Shown: one piece after another, positions 42,684 through 49,508 of the stretch
How the letters are laid out: every line of letters begins with the position of its first letter
How positions within the stretch are numbered: the first letter of the stretch is position 1
Source: an uncultured Saprospiraceae bacterium
Lineage (GTDB): Bacteria; Bacteroidota; Bacteroidia; Chitinophagales; Saprospiraceae
DNA length: 64,000 nucleotides
Direction: 5' to 3'
Assembly (NCBI GenBank): GCA_937980645.1
Contig: CALJPQ010000023.1
Span: 1-64,000, forward strand
Made by a program: the position numbers and the translations under genes
Notes under the pieces: generated by a model
What the model was told of the DNA's origin: nothing
Databases searched by the model: none
What the model saw: the letters and a program-made list of their open reading frames with translations, nothing else

Positions 42684-42798
42684 AGGGCATGAAAAGCCTA
42701 AAAGCAACGACGACCCGGAGGTAAAAGTCAGCGCCGGCAACCCACTGCCGCCGAACTTTGGCACACCTGAATACAAACAGCCTTCTCCAGCGCCATGA
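42664..42798 (+). CDS. possible 44-aa ORF bridging panB and the sirtuin gene
   Basis: ATG at 42664 lies 20 bp inside panB, and the stop TGA at 42796 overlaps the sirtuin ATG in an ATGA arrangement, so the ORF fills the whole gap. The product is hydrophilic and proline-rich ([20 protein letters not shown], ending PSPAP). Tiling of this kind suggests translational coupling, but the ORF is short and I know no homologue. It may be chance. Confidence 0.35.
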   Translation: MSLSSTEGHEKPKSNDDPEVKVSAGNPLPPNFGTPEYKQPSPAP

Positions 42799-43520
42799 GC
42801 ATAAAAATTGCCCAACGCATCGTCATCTTTACAGGCGCCGGCGTGTCCGCTGAAAGCGGCCTGTCCACCTTCCGCGACCCTGAGGGTATATGGGCCAAAT
42901 ACCGTATCGAAGAGGTAGCTACTCCGGTGGCCTGGAAACGCGACCCGCAAAAGGTGCTGGACTTCTATAATGCGCGCCGCCGCCAATTGCTCCAGGTAGC
43001 GCCCAATATGGCCCACTACGCACTGGCCGGGCTGGAAGAGCACTTCGAGGACGTGCGTATCATCACCCAAAACGTGGACGACCTGCACGAACGCGCCGGC
43101 AGTACGCGCGTGCTGCATCTGCACGGCGAACTGCGCAAAGTGCGCTCTACCCGCTATCCAGAACTCGTCTATCCGTGGGACGATGACCTCCACCTCGGTG
43201 ACCTGTGCGAGCGCGGATACCAGCTGCGCCCACACATTGTGTGGTTTGACGAAGAAGTGCCACTGTTGCCCGACGCTGCCGACCTGACGCGCCAGGCCGA
43301 TATCTTCATCGTCGTCGGCACCTCGCTGGCTGTTTACCCGGCGGCTTCGTTAGCCTATTATGCCTTCGAGGAAATATCCTGCTATTACATAGACCCCAAC
43401 CCACAAGTCAATTGGGAAATGCGGCGCCTGAAAAACCTGAAAATCGTGGCCAAACCAGCCACTGAAGGTGTCCCCATGGTCGTCGAAGAATTGAAAAAAC
43501 GCTTCAACATTCCAGCATAG
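42795..43520 (+). CDS. NAD-dependent deacylase (sirtuin), lacking zinc cysteines
   Basis: A 241-residue Sir2-family protein. NAD-binding GAGVSAESGLSTFRDPEG (residues 14-31), TQNVDDLHERAG (91-102), catalytic H110 in VLHLHGEL, and VVGTSLAVYPAA near the C-terminus. Y58 and R61 (DFYNARRR) match the Tyr-x-x-Arg pair that favours succinyl/malonyl-lysine in class III sirtuins. The stretch after H110, where four zinc cysteines normally stand, has only one Cys (LCERG). The start overlaps the small upstream ORF by 4 bp. Likely a protein desuccinylase. Confidence 0.9.
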   Translation: MSIKIAQRIVIFTGAGVSAESGLSTFRDPEGIWAKYRIEEVATPVAWKRDPQKVLDFYNARRRQLLQVAPNMAHYALAGLEEHFEDVRIITQNVDDLHERAGSTRVLHLHGELRKVRSTRYPELVYPWDDDLHLGDLCERGYQLRPHIVWFDEEVPLLPDAADLTRQADIFIVVGTSLAVYPAASLAYYAFEEISCYYIDPNPQVNWEMRRLKNLKIVAKPATEGVPMVVEELKKRFNIPA

Positions 43521-43535
43521 TCGCTCTCTGCATCC

Positions 43536-44588
43536 GTGAAGAAAAACATCTTGCTCCTCCTCCTTCCGCTCTTAGGCCTCTGGCGCTGTCAGGCTCAGCC
43601 TGTCGCAACGGCATCGCTGATTACCCTTGACGAAAAACACGCCGTCCGCCTGCTCGACAGCGCCCAAACGGCCTCGGCACTTCTGACAGATACCCTAGAC
43701 CGCTTTTTCGAGCGCGTTACTGCCGTAGAAATGTCTATCCAGATGAAAAAGCCGCTCCAGCCTGGCCAGACGCGCGCCGATCTCCTGCCCGACTTTGAGG
43801 ACTACCTGCGCCGCGATGCCGCCTCCTTTACAGCCGACGAAACAGCCTTCGTGGCCGATGTGGTGCAGGAAATGTGGCAAACGGCCCAAAAGGCGGCGCT
43901 CGATGTGTTCCCCGACACCCTCTTGCTCCTCAAAATCAAGGGTAAACCCTACGGCCCATCGGTCTATTACACCCGCCAAAACACTATCGTCATTCCGCAA
44001 GACGTGCTGCGGCTGCGACGCCGGCAGGATTTCCTCAACACTATGTACCACGAGCTGTTCCACGTCTATTCGCGCCTGCGCCCCGACAAACGCGCGCGCC
44101 TGTACCGCCGCATTGGCTTCGAGTCCATTGGAATGCATCGCCTTGAACTTCCGCAGCCTTTGGCCGAACGCATCCTGCACAATCCCGATGGTGCCGATTT
44201 TGGCCAAAAAATCACGCTGAAAGAGGGTAATAAAATCACCGAGGCTATCCCCGTCATCTATGCCAATGAGCCGGGCTATGTCTCCCAAAAGCGCCTGTTC
44301 TTCACTTATCTGGAATTTAGCCTGTTTGAAATCATCCCCCAGGCCGACGGGCGCTGGTATGTGCGCACCCAAGAGGACGGCCTCAGCAGCACCTTAGACC
44401 TGCAAAAACTGCCGGACTTCTACCGTCAGATTGGCGACAACACGACGTACATCATTCACCCCGATGAGGTGCTGGCCGACAACTTTGCTCTTCTGATGGC
44501 TTCGAAGAAAGACCCGCTGGCCCTGAGGCGCCTTTCTGAAAGCGGCCAAAAATTGGTGTGGGACATCGAGGCCATAGTGCGCCATTAG
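43536..44588 (+). CDS. exported HExxH-motif protein (predicted zinc metallopeptidase-like)
   Basis: A 350-residue protein. It begins with GTG at 43536, 15 bp after the sirtuin stop, and has a signal peptide (residues 1-21, KKNILLLLLPLLGLWRCQAQ). The zinc-binding HExxH is TMYHELFHVYSRL (near residue 173); a candidate third ligand is the Glu in HPDEVLADNFALL (near 311). The family is not one I can name. The last 4 bp overlap the convergent rhomboid gene. Substrate unknown. Confidence 0.75.
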   Translation: MKKNILLLLLPLLGLWRCQAQPVATASLITLDEKHAVRLLDSAQTASALLTDTLDRFFERVTAVEMSIQMKKPLQPGQTRADLLPDFEDYLRRDAASFTADETAFVADVVQEMWQTAQKAALDVFPDTLLLLKIKGKPYGPSVYYTRQNTIVIPQDVLRLRRRQDFLNTMYHELFHVYSRLRPDKRARLYRRIGFESIGMHRLELPQPLAERILHNPDGADFGQKITLKEGNKITEAIPVIYANEPGYVSQKRLFFTYLEFSLFEIIPQADGRWYVRTQEDGLSSTLDLQKLPDFYRQIGDNTTYIIHPDEVLADNFALLMASKKDPLALRRLSESGQKLVWDIEAIVRH

Positions 44589-45217
44589 CCCAACAGGCCC
44601 GATAGCCAGGCCTCTATTTGCTGGAAAAAACGCGGCAGCAGTTCAGGTTTAAAGACAATCGGAAAAATAAACCCGAACACGGCGCCGTAGAAGTGCGCCA
44701 GATGGTCAATACCGTCGCCACCACGCCGCGCAGCATGCGAGGAATACCACAGGTAGAAAATGCCAAACACCACCCCCGGTATGGGGATAGGGATAAACAT
44801 CAGGTACAGGCTCAGGGTGGGCGCCAGCAGTATGGCTGCAAACAGCACCGCCGAAGTAGCCCCAGAGGCGCCGATGCTGGCAAAATAAGGCGTGCGCTGA
44901 TAGCGGTAGTAGGTGGCCAGGGACGCCGCCACAATGGCCATCAGGTAGAATGCCAGATACAGCAGCGGTCCTACGCCAGGGAAAAGCGCATCAAACCAGT
45001 TTTCAACTAAGCCACCGAAGAAGTACAGCGTGATCATGTTGAACAGCAGGTGCACATAGTCGGCATGCAGGAAGCCGCCCGTGAGCAGGCGGTGGTATTC
45101 ACCGCGTTGGGCTTCGGCGTATGGCCAATGTTTGAGGCGTTCGAAGAGGGCGGGGTTGTTGAACGCCCACAGCGATATGGCGCCGGTAACGCCGATGATA
45201 AGGTAGGTAATGGGCAT
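44585..45217 (-). CDS. rhomboid family intramembrane serine protease
   Basis: A 210-residue polytopic membrane protein. The catalytic dyad is visible: Ser in the IGASGATSAVLFA motif and His in DHLAHFYGAVFGFIF. The N-terminal HLLFNMITLYFFGG motif is also typical. About six TM segments. It lies 2 bp after the rlmH gene and overlaps the convergent HExxH gene by 4 bp. Substrates of bacterial rhomboids are rarely known. It is the last gene of the SWIM-rlmH-rhomboid operon. Confidence 0.93.
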   Translation of the reverse strand: MPITYLIIGVTGAISLWAFNNPALFERLKHWPYAEAQRGEYHRLLTGGFLHADYVHLLFNMITLYFFGGLVENWFDALFPGVGPLLYLAFYLMAIVAASLATYYRYQRTPYFASIGASGATSAVLFAAILLAPTLSLYLMFIPIPIPGVVFGIFYLWYSSHAARRGGDGIDHLAHFYGAVFGFIFPIVFKPELLPRFFQQIEAWLSGLLG

Positions 45218-45219
45218 GG

Positions 45220-45690
45220 CTATTCGTTGTGATAAGGTTCGTTGCGCAGTATGGTCATAGCGCGGTAGAGTTGCTCAAGCAAGAAGAGGCGTACCATCTG
45301 GTGAGAGAACGTCAGGCGGCTGAGCGAAAGTTGCGCCTGGGCGCGGGCATAAAGGTCGGGTGAAAAGCCGTATGCGCCGCCGATAAGGAAAATGAGCCGT
45401 CGGGCGGGTGCCTGCAGGCGCTGCTGGAGCCATTGGGCCAGTTCGACCGAGCTGAGCTGCTGGCCGCGTTCGTCCAGGAGGACTAAGTAGTCGTCGGGGC
45501 GGAGTTTTTCCAGGGTAGCCTGGCCTTCTAATTGTTTGAGGTGTTGCGGATCGTTGTTTTTCGTCTTGGGTGCGGGCAGCACTTGCCAGGTGAAGGGCAG
45601 GTAATGGCTCAGGCGTTTTTCATACAGGCTGATGCCGGTTTGCAGATAGGCTTCGGTGGTTTTTCCGATGGCCCACACTTCTACTTTCAT
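45220..45690 (-). CDS. rlmH: 23S rRNA (pseudouridine1915-N3)-methyltransferase
   Basis: A 156-residue SPOUT-class methyltransferase that modifies pseudouridine 1915 in helix 69 of 23S rRNA. Recognised by MKVEVWAIGKT, YLVLLDERGQQLSSVELAQW, LIFLIGGAYGFSPDLYARA and the C-terminal SRLTFSHQMVRLFLLEQLYR. It ends YHNE rather than the more usual YHHE/YHK. It sits between the SWIM and rhomboid genes with gaps of 3 and 2 bp, indicating one transcript. Confidence 0.96.
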   Translation of the reverse strand: MKVEVWAIGKTTEAYLQTGISLYEKRLSHYLPFTWQVLPAPKTKNNDPQHLKQLEGQATLEKLRPDDYLVLLDERGQQLSSVELAQWLQQRLQAPARRLIFLIGGAYGFSPDLYARAQAQLSLSRLTFSHQMVRLFLLEQLYRAMTILRNEPYHNE

Positions 45691-45693
45691 GTG

Positions 45694-47385
45694 TCAGGCG
45701 GGGTTGGGAAGGATGAATGTGGGGCGCTGCGCTTTCGGAAAGGCCTCGGCCAGAGTTTCGGGCAAGTAGGTTCTATCGGGAAAGCGGTCTACCAACGTCT
45801 GGGCAATTTGAATGGCTAAAGCCTGCTGGCCTTTTTGCACTAAGGCCGCCAGATATTCGCGGGCGTGGTCGGCAGATTGTTTTCCGAAATGTTCATTTAG
45901 GTAACGGCTTAGGGCCTCTGCGTAGATTTCACGCACGAAGTCCGTATGCTGGGGCAGGAACAGGTCTTCGTAGGATTGCAGGGCGTTCACATCGGCGCGT
46001 TCGCGCAGAAGGGTAGCGAGGGCCTTCAGGTCTTTTTCTTCGGCCAGGACTATGGCGGCTTTGTCATAGGCATTGCGTTCGCGCAGTTCGGCCAGCAGGC
46101 GTTCGCGCTCGGCGGGCCAGTAGGTACCGCTGACCTGTCGCAGGCGTGTCAGCGTCGGGGCGTCGCCCTGGCGGCAGAAGCGTCGGCGGAGCAAGCTGGC
46201 AAGTCGGGTGGTGTCGCCGACCGTCTCGGCGGAAGCAATGAGCCGGCTTTCTAAGGCCAGCTGCTGGCGCAAAGGAAGGCGTGCCTTTTCCAGGAGCATG
46301 ATACCTGCAGAAACGGTGGCTTCGTGGTAGCCCGTTTGGGCCAGGGTTTCCAGGATGTAGGCCATGCGCTCTGGTTCGTCAAGGTGCGCTTCCAGCACGC
46401 GCTGCAGCGTTTCGGGCTGGCGGCGTTCGGCTAAAGCAGCGCCAAAGAGGAGCAGCACAGGCGTCGGTATCGGATAGGCGGCCTGGTCGAACTGGCGCCG
46501 GATGTGCTGGTAGCCGCTTTCGTCGCGGGCCGCGCGCCCCAGGAAGCGCAGTGTATCGAGGACGAGCTCCTGCGGGTATGACCCTTGAGTGAATACCTTC
46601 ATGAGCAGGTGCTGCGCCTGTTCGCGCTGTTCGGGCGCCAGATGTTCGCTATCGGTAAGGCGTTGAAGCGCCTGGCGGCAATAGCCCAACCATTCATCGC
46701 GCTGAGGGGACTCCGCTAAAGCGGTGCGTTCAGCCAGTTGCTGAAGCACAGCGGTGCTGATGCGGAAAGCAGCCATCGGATGCTCATCGTTGGCCTGCGC
46801 CATCAGCGTATCCAGTGCTAATCGGGCGCGACGCATTTCGGTGGGCCTCAGCTGGCGCGCTTTGTCGTCTTTGGGGAGGGCAGACTTCAGTACGGCAATG
46901 TAATGCTCATCGGAGTCGGCCACTTTACCGGCAAAATAGGCTTTCAAGGCCAGGGAGAAGGTAGCATCGCGCTCAGCGTAGTGGCGCACGAAAGCAGCCA
47001 AATCAGCGGTCTCGGCGCGGGCCAGGATATTGTCCACACTCAGGCGACGTGCACGCGCCTCCTCGGCAGCCTGGGTTTGTGCCTCGCGTTCCTGGGCTTT
47101 CTGATGCAAATACTGTCGAATTTTTACCAGTGCCGCAGCAATGTGCGGACACATCAGGCGCCGGCCCTCCGGCCAGCATTCGCAGGCAAAGGCTTTGATT
47201 TTACTGGGGGTAATGATGACCTCGGCCTCTACCTGTCGCGCTCCGTCGGCAATGGTGGCTACCCAAAAATGGCGCTCGATTTCCTGAAGTTGCCGCACGG
47301 CCTGCGCACGCAAAAACCCCTCCGCTGCCTGCCAGGTAGCTGCTGGAATGTGGTGTTCAAAATCTTTAAGCCGAAGTTTTTGCAC
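45694..47385 (-). CDS. SWIM zinc-finger domain protein
   Basis: A 563-residue cytosolic protein. The SWIM motif CxCx(n)CxH is at about residue 67 (FACECWPEGRRLMCPHIAAA). The N-terminal 60 residues (FEHHIPAATWQAAEGFLRAQ) match the usual lead-in. The rest is a long alpha-helical, TPR-like solenoid with many Ala/Leu/Arg repeats. SWIM proteins are thought to bind nucleic acid or proteins, and solenoid versions often occur with SNF2 helicases, none of which is visible here. It starts with GTG at 47385 because no in-frame ATG exists. It precedes rlmH by 3 bp. Confidence 0.8.
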   Translation of the reverse strand: MQKLRLKDFEHHIPAATWQAAEGFLRAQAVRQLQEIERHFWVATIADGARQVEAEVIITPSKIKAFACECWPEGRRLMCPHIAAALVKIRQYLHQKAQEREAQTQAAEEARARRLSVDNILARAETADLAAFVRHYAERDATFSLALKAYFAGKVADSDEHYIAVLKSALPKDDKARQLRPTEMRRARLALDTLMAQANDEHPMAAFRISTAVLQQLAERTALAESPQRDEWLGYCRQALQRLTDSEHLAPEQREQAQHLLMKVFTQGSYPQELVLDTLRFLGRAARDESGYQHIRRQFDQAAYPIPTPVLLLFGAALAERRQPETLQRVLEAHLDEPERMAYILETLAQTGYHEATVSAGIMLLEKARLPLRQQLALESRLIASAETVGDTTRLASLLRRRFCRQGDAPTLTRLRQVSGTYWPAERERLLAELRERNAYDKAAIVLAEEKDLKALATLLRERADVNALQSYEDLFLPQHTDFVREIYAEALSRYLNEHFGKQSADHAREYLAALVQKGQQALAIQIAQTLVDRFPDRTYLPETLAEAFPKAQRPTFILPNPA

Positions 47386-47563
47386 GATGAGATGGCTCTA
47401 TGGGATGCAGTCGGTGAAAGCACTGCCTCCAAATGGCAAATATACGCTCGTTCAGCATTTTCACAAGGGCGATCGCTTGTAAGTGCGAAAAAAGCCTTTG
47501 AAAACCAGAATAAAGCGCTAAAGGCCAATGAACAAGAGGTTGCTCTCAAGTTTCCCAAAAGCA

Positions 47564-47597
47564 AAACGAGCCGCCTCCCTGAAGAGGCGGCTCGTTT
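47564..47597 (-). terminator. Rho-independent terminator of the tmRNA gene
   Basis: A 14-bp perfect stem: AAACGAGCCGCCTC and GAGGCGGCTCGTTT with a 6-nt loop. On the minus strand it follows the tmRNA 3' end and continues with T-rich TTTTGCTTTT. It is the strongest hairpin in the window. Confidence 0.92.
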
Positions 47598-47602
47598 GTG
47601 GG

Positions 47603-47976
47603 TGGTGGACCTGGCGGGAGTCGAACCCGCGTCCGGACAAAGCGCTACATCGCTTTCTACATGCTTAGCTCCGGATTGAGGTTTTCGAGTGCGGGGTAGG
47701 TTCCGAAGCCAACCAGTCCGCACCTTAGCCGTTAGGATGTCTCCGAGCGGTAACGGCGTTCCGTCAGATAGTCCCAGGGAGCTGATACGCGGCACGATGT
47801 GTATGGGACCTCAACCGTGCGGCATAAAGGCTTTCTAATCTCTCAGATTAGGCAGCCATTGCGTAGCTGTAGTTGCCACTTATGTGTCGAGCGCTGTTTG
47901 ATACGGAGACAAACGCTCATGCTCCGGCATGCTTACGATGCAACTTCCCTTTCCCGTCAATACCAGGTACAGGCCC
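47603..47976 (-). ncRNA. ssrA: transfer-messenger RNA
   Basis: A 374-nt tmRNA. The 5' end GGGCCTG at 47976-47970 pairs with CAGGTCC before the encoded CCA at 47605-47603, with one G-U pair. The T-arm is GCGGGTTCGACTCCCGC. Near the 5' end GGTATTGACGGG and GCATGCCGG match conserved tmRNA sequence. The tag reading frame on the minus strand is at 47877-47848 and encodes GNYSYAMAA then TAA, ending in the AA common to tags and beginning with Gly as in many Bacteroidota. It rescues stalled ribosomes together with SmpB, whose gene is not in the window. A strong terminator follows at once. Confidence 0.96.
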
Positions 47977-48081
47977 GTTGCAAAGGGCAAAGATAAACGC
48001 TTTCGGTATGGGATTGGTTCGGCTCGCGGTGATTTTGTTTGAAAGGGTTGTTCCTCCGGGTTTATCGCCGCTGGGTTGGTC

Positions 48082-48089
48082 TATCTTTG
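48082..48089 (+). promoter_or_regulatory. -7 promoter element TATCTTTG followed by CGCC
   Basis: A TAnnTTTG match 68 bp before the ATG of the dehydrogenase at 48158. No -33 TTG is seen at the right distance. Confidence 0.4.
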
Positions 48090-48157
48090 CGCCGCTTTTC
48101 GAGGGCTAAAGACGCAAAGCCAGCAAGAGGTAACAGGTTTTTCTGCACTTTTTTGTC

Positions 48158-49372
48158 ATGCTAACAATTGGAATAATTCGAGAGGGGAAAGTCCCTCCTG
48201 ATGCGCGTGCACCGCTGTCTCCGGCGCAGTGCCGCCAGGCCATGGAGCAACTCGGCATAGAGGTTGTCGTACAGCCCTCATCGGAGCGCTGCTTCCGCAA
48301 TAGCGAATACGAGGCCGCGGGCATTCCGCTTCGAGACGATGTGAGCGATTGCGACGTTCTGCTGGGGGTCAAGGAGGTACCCATAGAGCAGCTCATCCCC
48401 AATAAAACCTACCTCTTCTTTTCCCACACCATCAAAAAGCAGGCGCACAACCGCCGGCTGCTTCAGGCGATTTTGGAGAAAAAAATCCGTCTGATAGACT
48501 TTGAAAAGATTACCGACGACCGCGGCGACCGCCTTATCGCCTTCGGATTTTACGCCGGATTAGTCGGCGCCCACAATGGCCTGTGGACCTATGGACGGCG
48601 CACTGGGCTATTTTCGCTATCCCGCATGTACCAGTGCCACGACTACGCAGAAGCCAAAGCGCAATACACACATCTGAATCTGCCACCAGTGCGCATCGTC
48701 CTGACGGGTAGCGGGCGCGTTGCCTCCGGCGCTATCCGTAACCTGCGCGATATGGGTATCCACCAGGTATCGCCGCGCGACTTCCTGAAAAAAGACTTTG
48801 ACCAGCCGGTCTTTACCCAACTCTTTGCCCACGACTACGTGCAGCACCGCGACGGGCCGCGCATCTTTGATAAAGCCCACTTCTACGCCCACGGCGACGA
48901 GTACGTGAGTGTCTTCAAGCCCTACGCCCACCGCGCCGATATCTTCATCAACGGCATCTACTACGACCCAAAGGCGCCTAAGTTCTTCACCCTGGCCGAT
49001 ATGGCCGAAGCGGGCTTCCGTCTCCAGGTCATCGCCGACATCTCGTGCGACATCGCCCCAAATGCGTCGGTGCCCACCACCATCCGGCCCAGCACCATTG
49101 CCGAGCCAGTCTATGGCATCCATCGCTATACCGGCCAGGAATGCCCACCCTTCTCGCCAGACGCCGTAGATGTCATGGCCATAGACAACCTGCCCTCCGA
49201 ACTGCCCCGCGATGCCTCGGAGTTCTTCGGCCGCCAACTGCTGGAAAACGTGCTACCCGAACTGCTTCGCGGCCCCCAGGCACCCATCATCCGGCGCGCT
49301 ACCATCGCCGAAGGCGGCCACCTGACCGAACCGTACGCCTACCTGAGCGACTACGTGTACGAAACCGCCTGA
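48158..49372 (+). CDS. saccharopine dehydrogenase (NAD+, L-lysine-forming)-like protein
   Basis: A 404-residue cytosolic dehydrogenase of the AlaDH/PNT-saccharopine dehydrogenase group. N-terminal IGIIREGKVPPDARAPLSPA is the typical first strand of LYS1-type enzymes, and FSHTIKKQAHNRRLLQAILE follows. The dinucleotide-binding motif is VRIVLTGSGRVASGAIRNLR (near 180). DISCDIAPNASVPTTIRPST resembles the conserved substrate loop of this family. It could act in lysine synthesis or degradation; the direction cannot be inferred. Its own -7 element lies 68 bp upstream, and a hairpin with T-run follows. Confidence 0.82.
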   Translation: MLTIGIIREGKVPPDARAPLSPAQCRQAMEQLGIEVVVQPSSERCFRNSEYEAAGIPLRDDVSDCDVLLGVKEVPIEQLIPNKTYLFFSHTIKKQAHNRRLLQAILEKKIRLIDFEKITDDRGDRLIAFGFYAGLVGAHNGLWTYGRRTGLFSLSRMYQCHDYAEAKAQYTHLNLPPVRIVLTGSGRVASGAIRNLRDMGIHQVSPRDFLKKDFDQPVFTQLFAHDYVQHRDGPRIFDKAHFYAHGDEYVSVFKPYAHRADIFINGIYYDPKAPKFFTLADMAEAGFRLQVIADISCDIAPNASVPTTIRPSTIAEPVYGIHRYTGQECPPFSPDAVDVMAIDNLPSELPRDASEFFGRQLLENVLPELLRGPQAPIIRRATIAEGGHLTEPYAYLSDYVYETA

Positions 49373-49379
49373 CGTTGGC

Positions 49380-49502
49380 CACAAATGCGCGGATTTGGGG
49401 CGACATCTCCAGCATGGAGGTGTCGTGTCGGGTTTTTTCGATCTGCAAATGTGGGAAACGGGCCTCAGCGAGGCAGACGTGCGCAGCCTTCTGAACGAAT
49501 AG
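49380..49502 (+). pseudogene. possible LamG/concanavalin-domain remnant
   Basis: Between the dehydrogenase stop and the convergent peptidase, one frame reads GGVVSGFFDLQMWETGLSEA followed by DVRSLLNE and a stop at 49500. This resembles the end of a LamG-type domain (pattern F-x-D-[VL]-[RQ]-[IM]-W-x-x-x-L-S-x-x-[DE]-V-x-x-L). No start codon or upstream part of the domain is present. It may be the trace of a deleted gene or chance. It overlaps the terminator-like hairpin at 49401-49438. Confidence 0.35.
49401..49438 (+). terminator. hairpin with T-run after the dehydrogenase gene
   Basis: CGACATCTCC (49401-49410) pairs with GGAGGTGTCG (49416-49425) around a 5-nt loop, with one G-U pair. A run of six T comes 7 nt later, further than usual. 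It probably terminates the dehydrogenase transcript. Confidence 0.5.
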
Positions 49503-49508
49503 GCCGCC

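Noticed and set aside
46903..47795. Open frames crossing the SWIM gene start and the tmRNA gene
   Set aside because: They run through the tmRNA and its terminator on the wrong strand or frame; the tmRNA explains the sequence.
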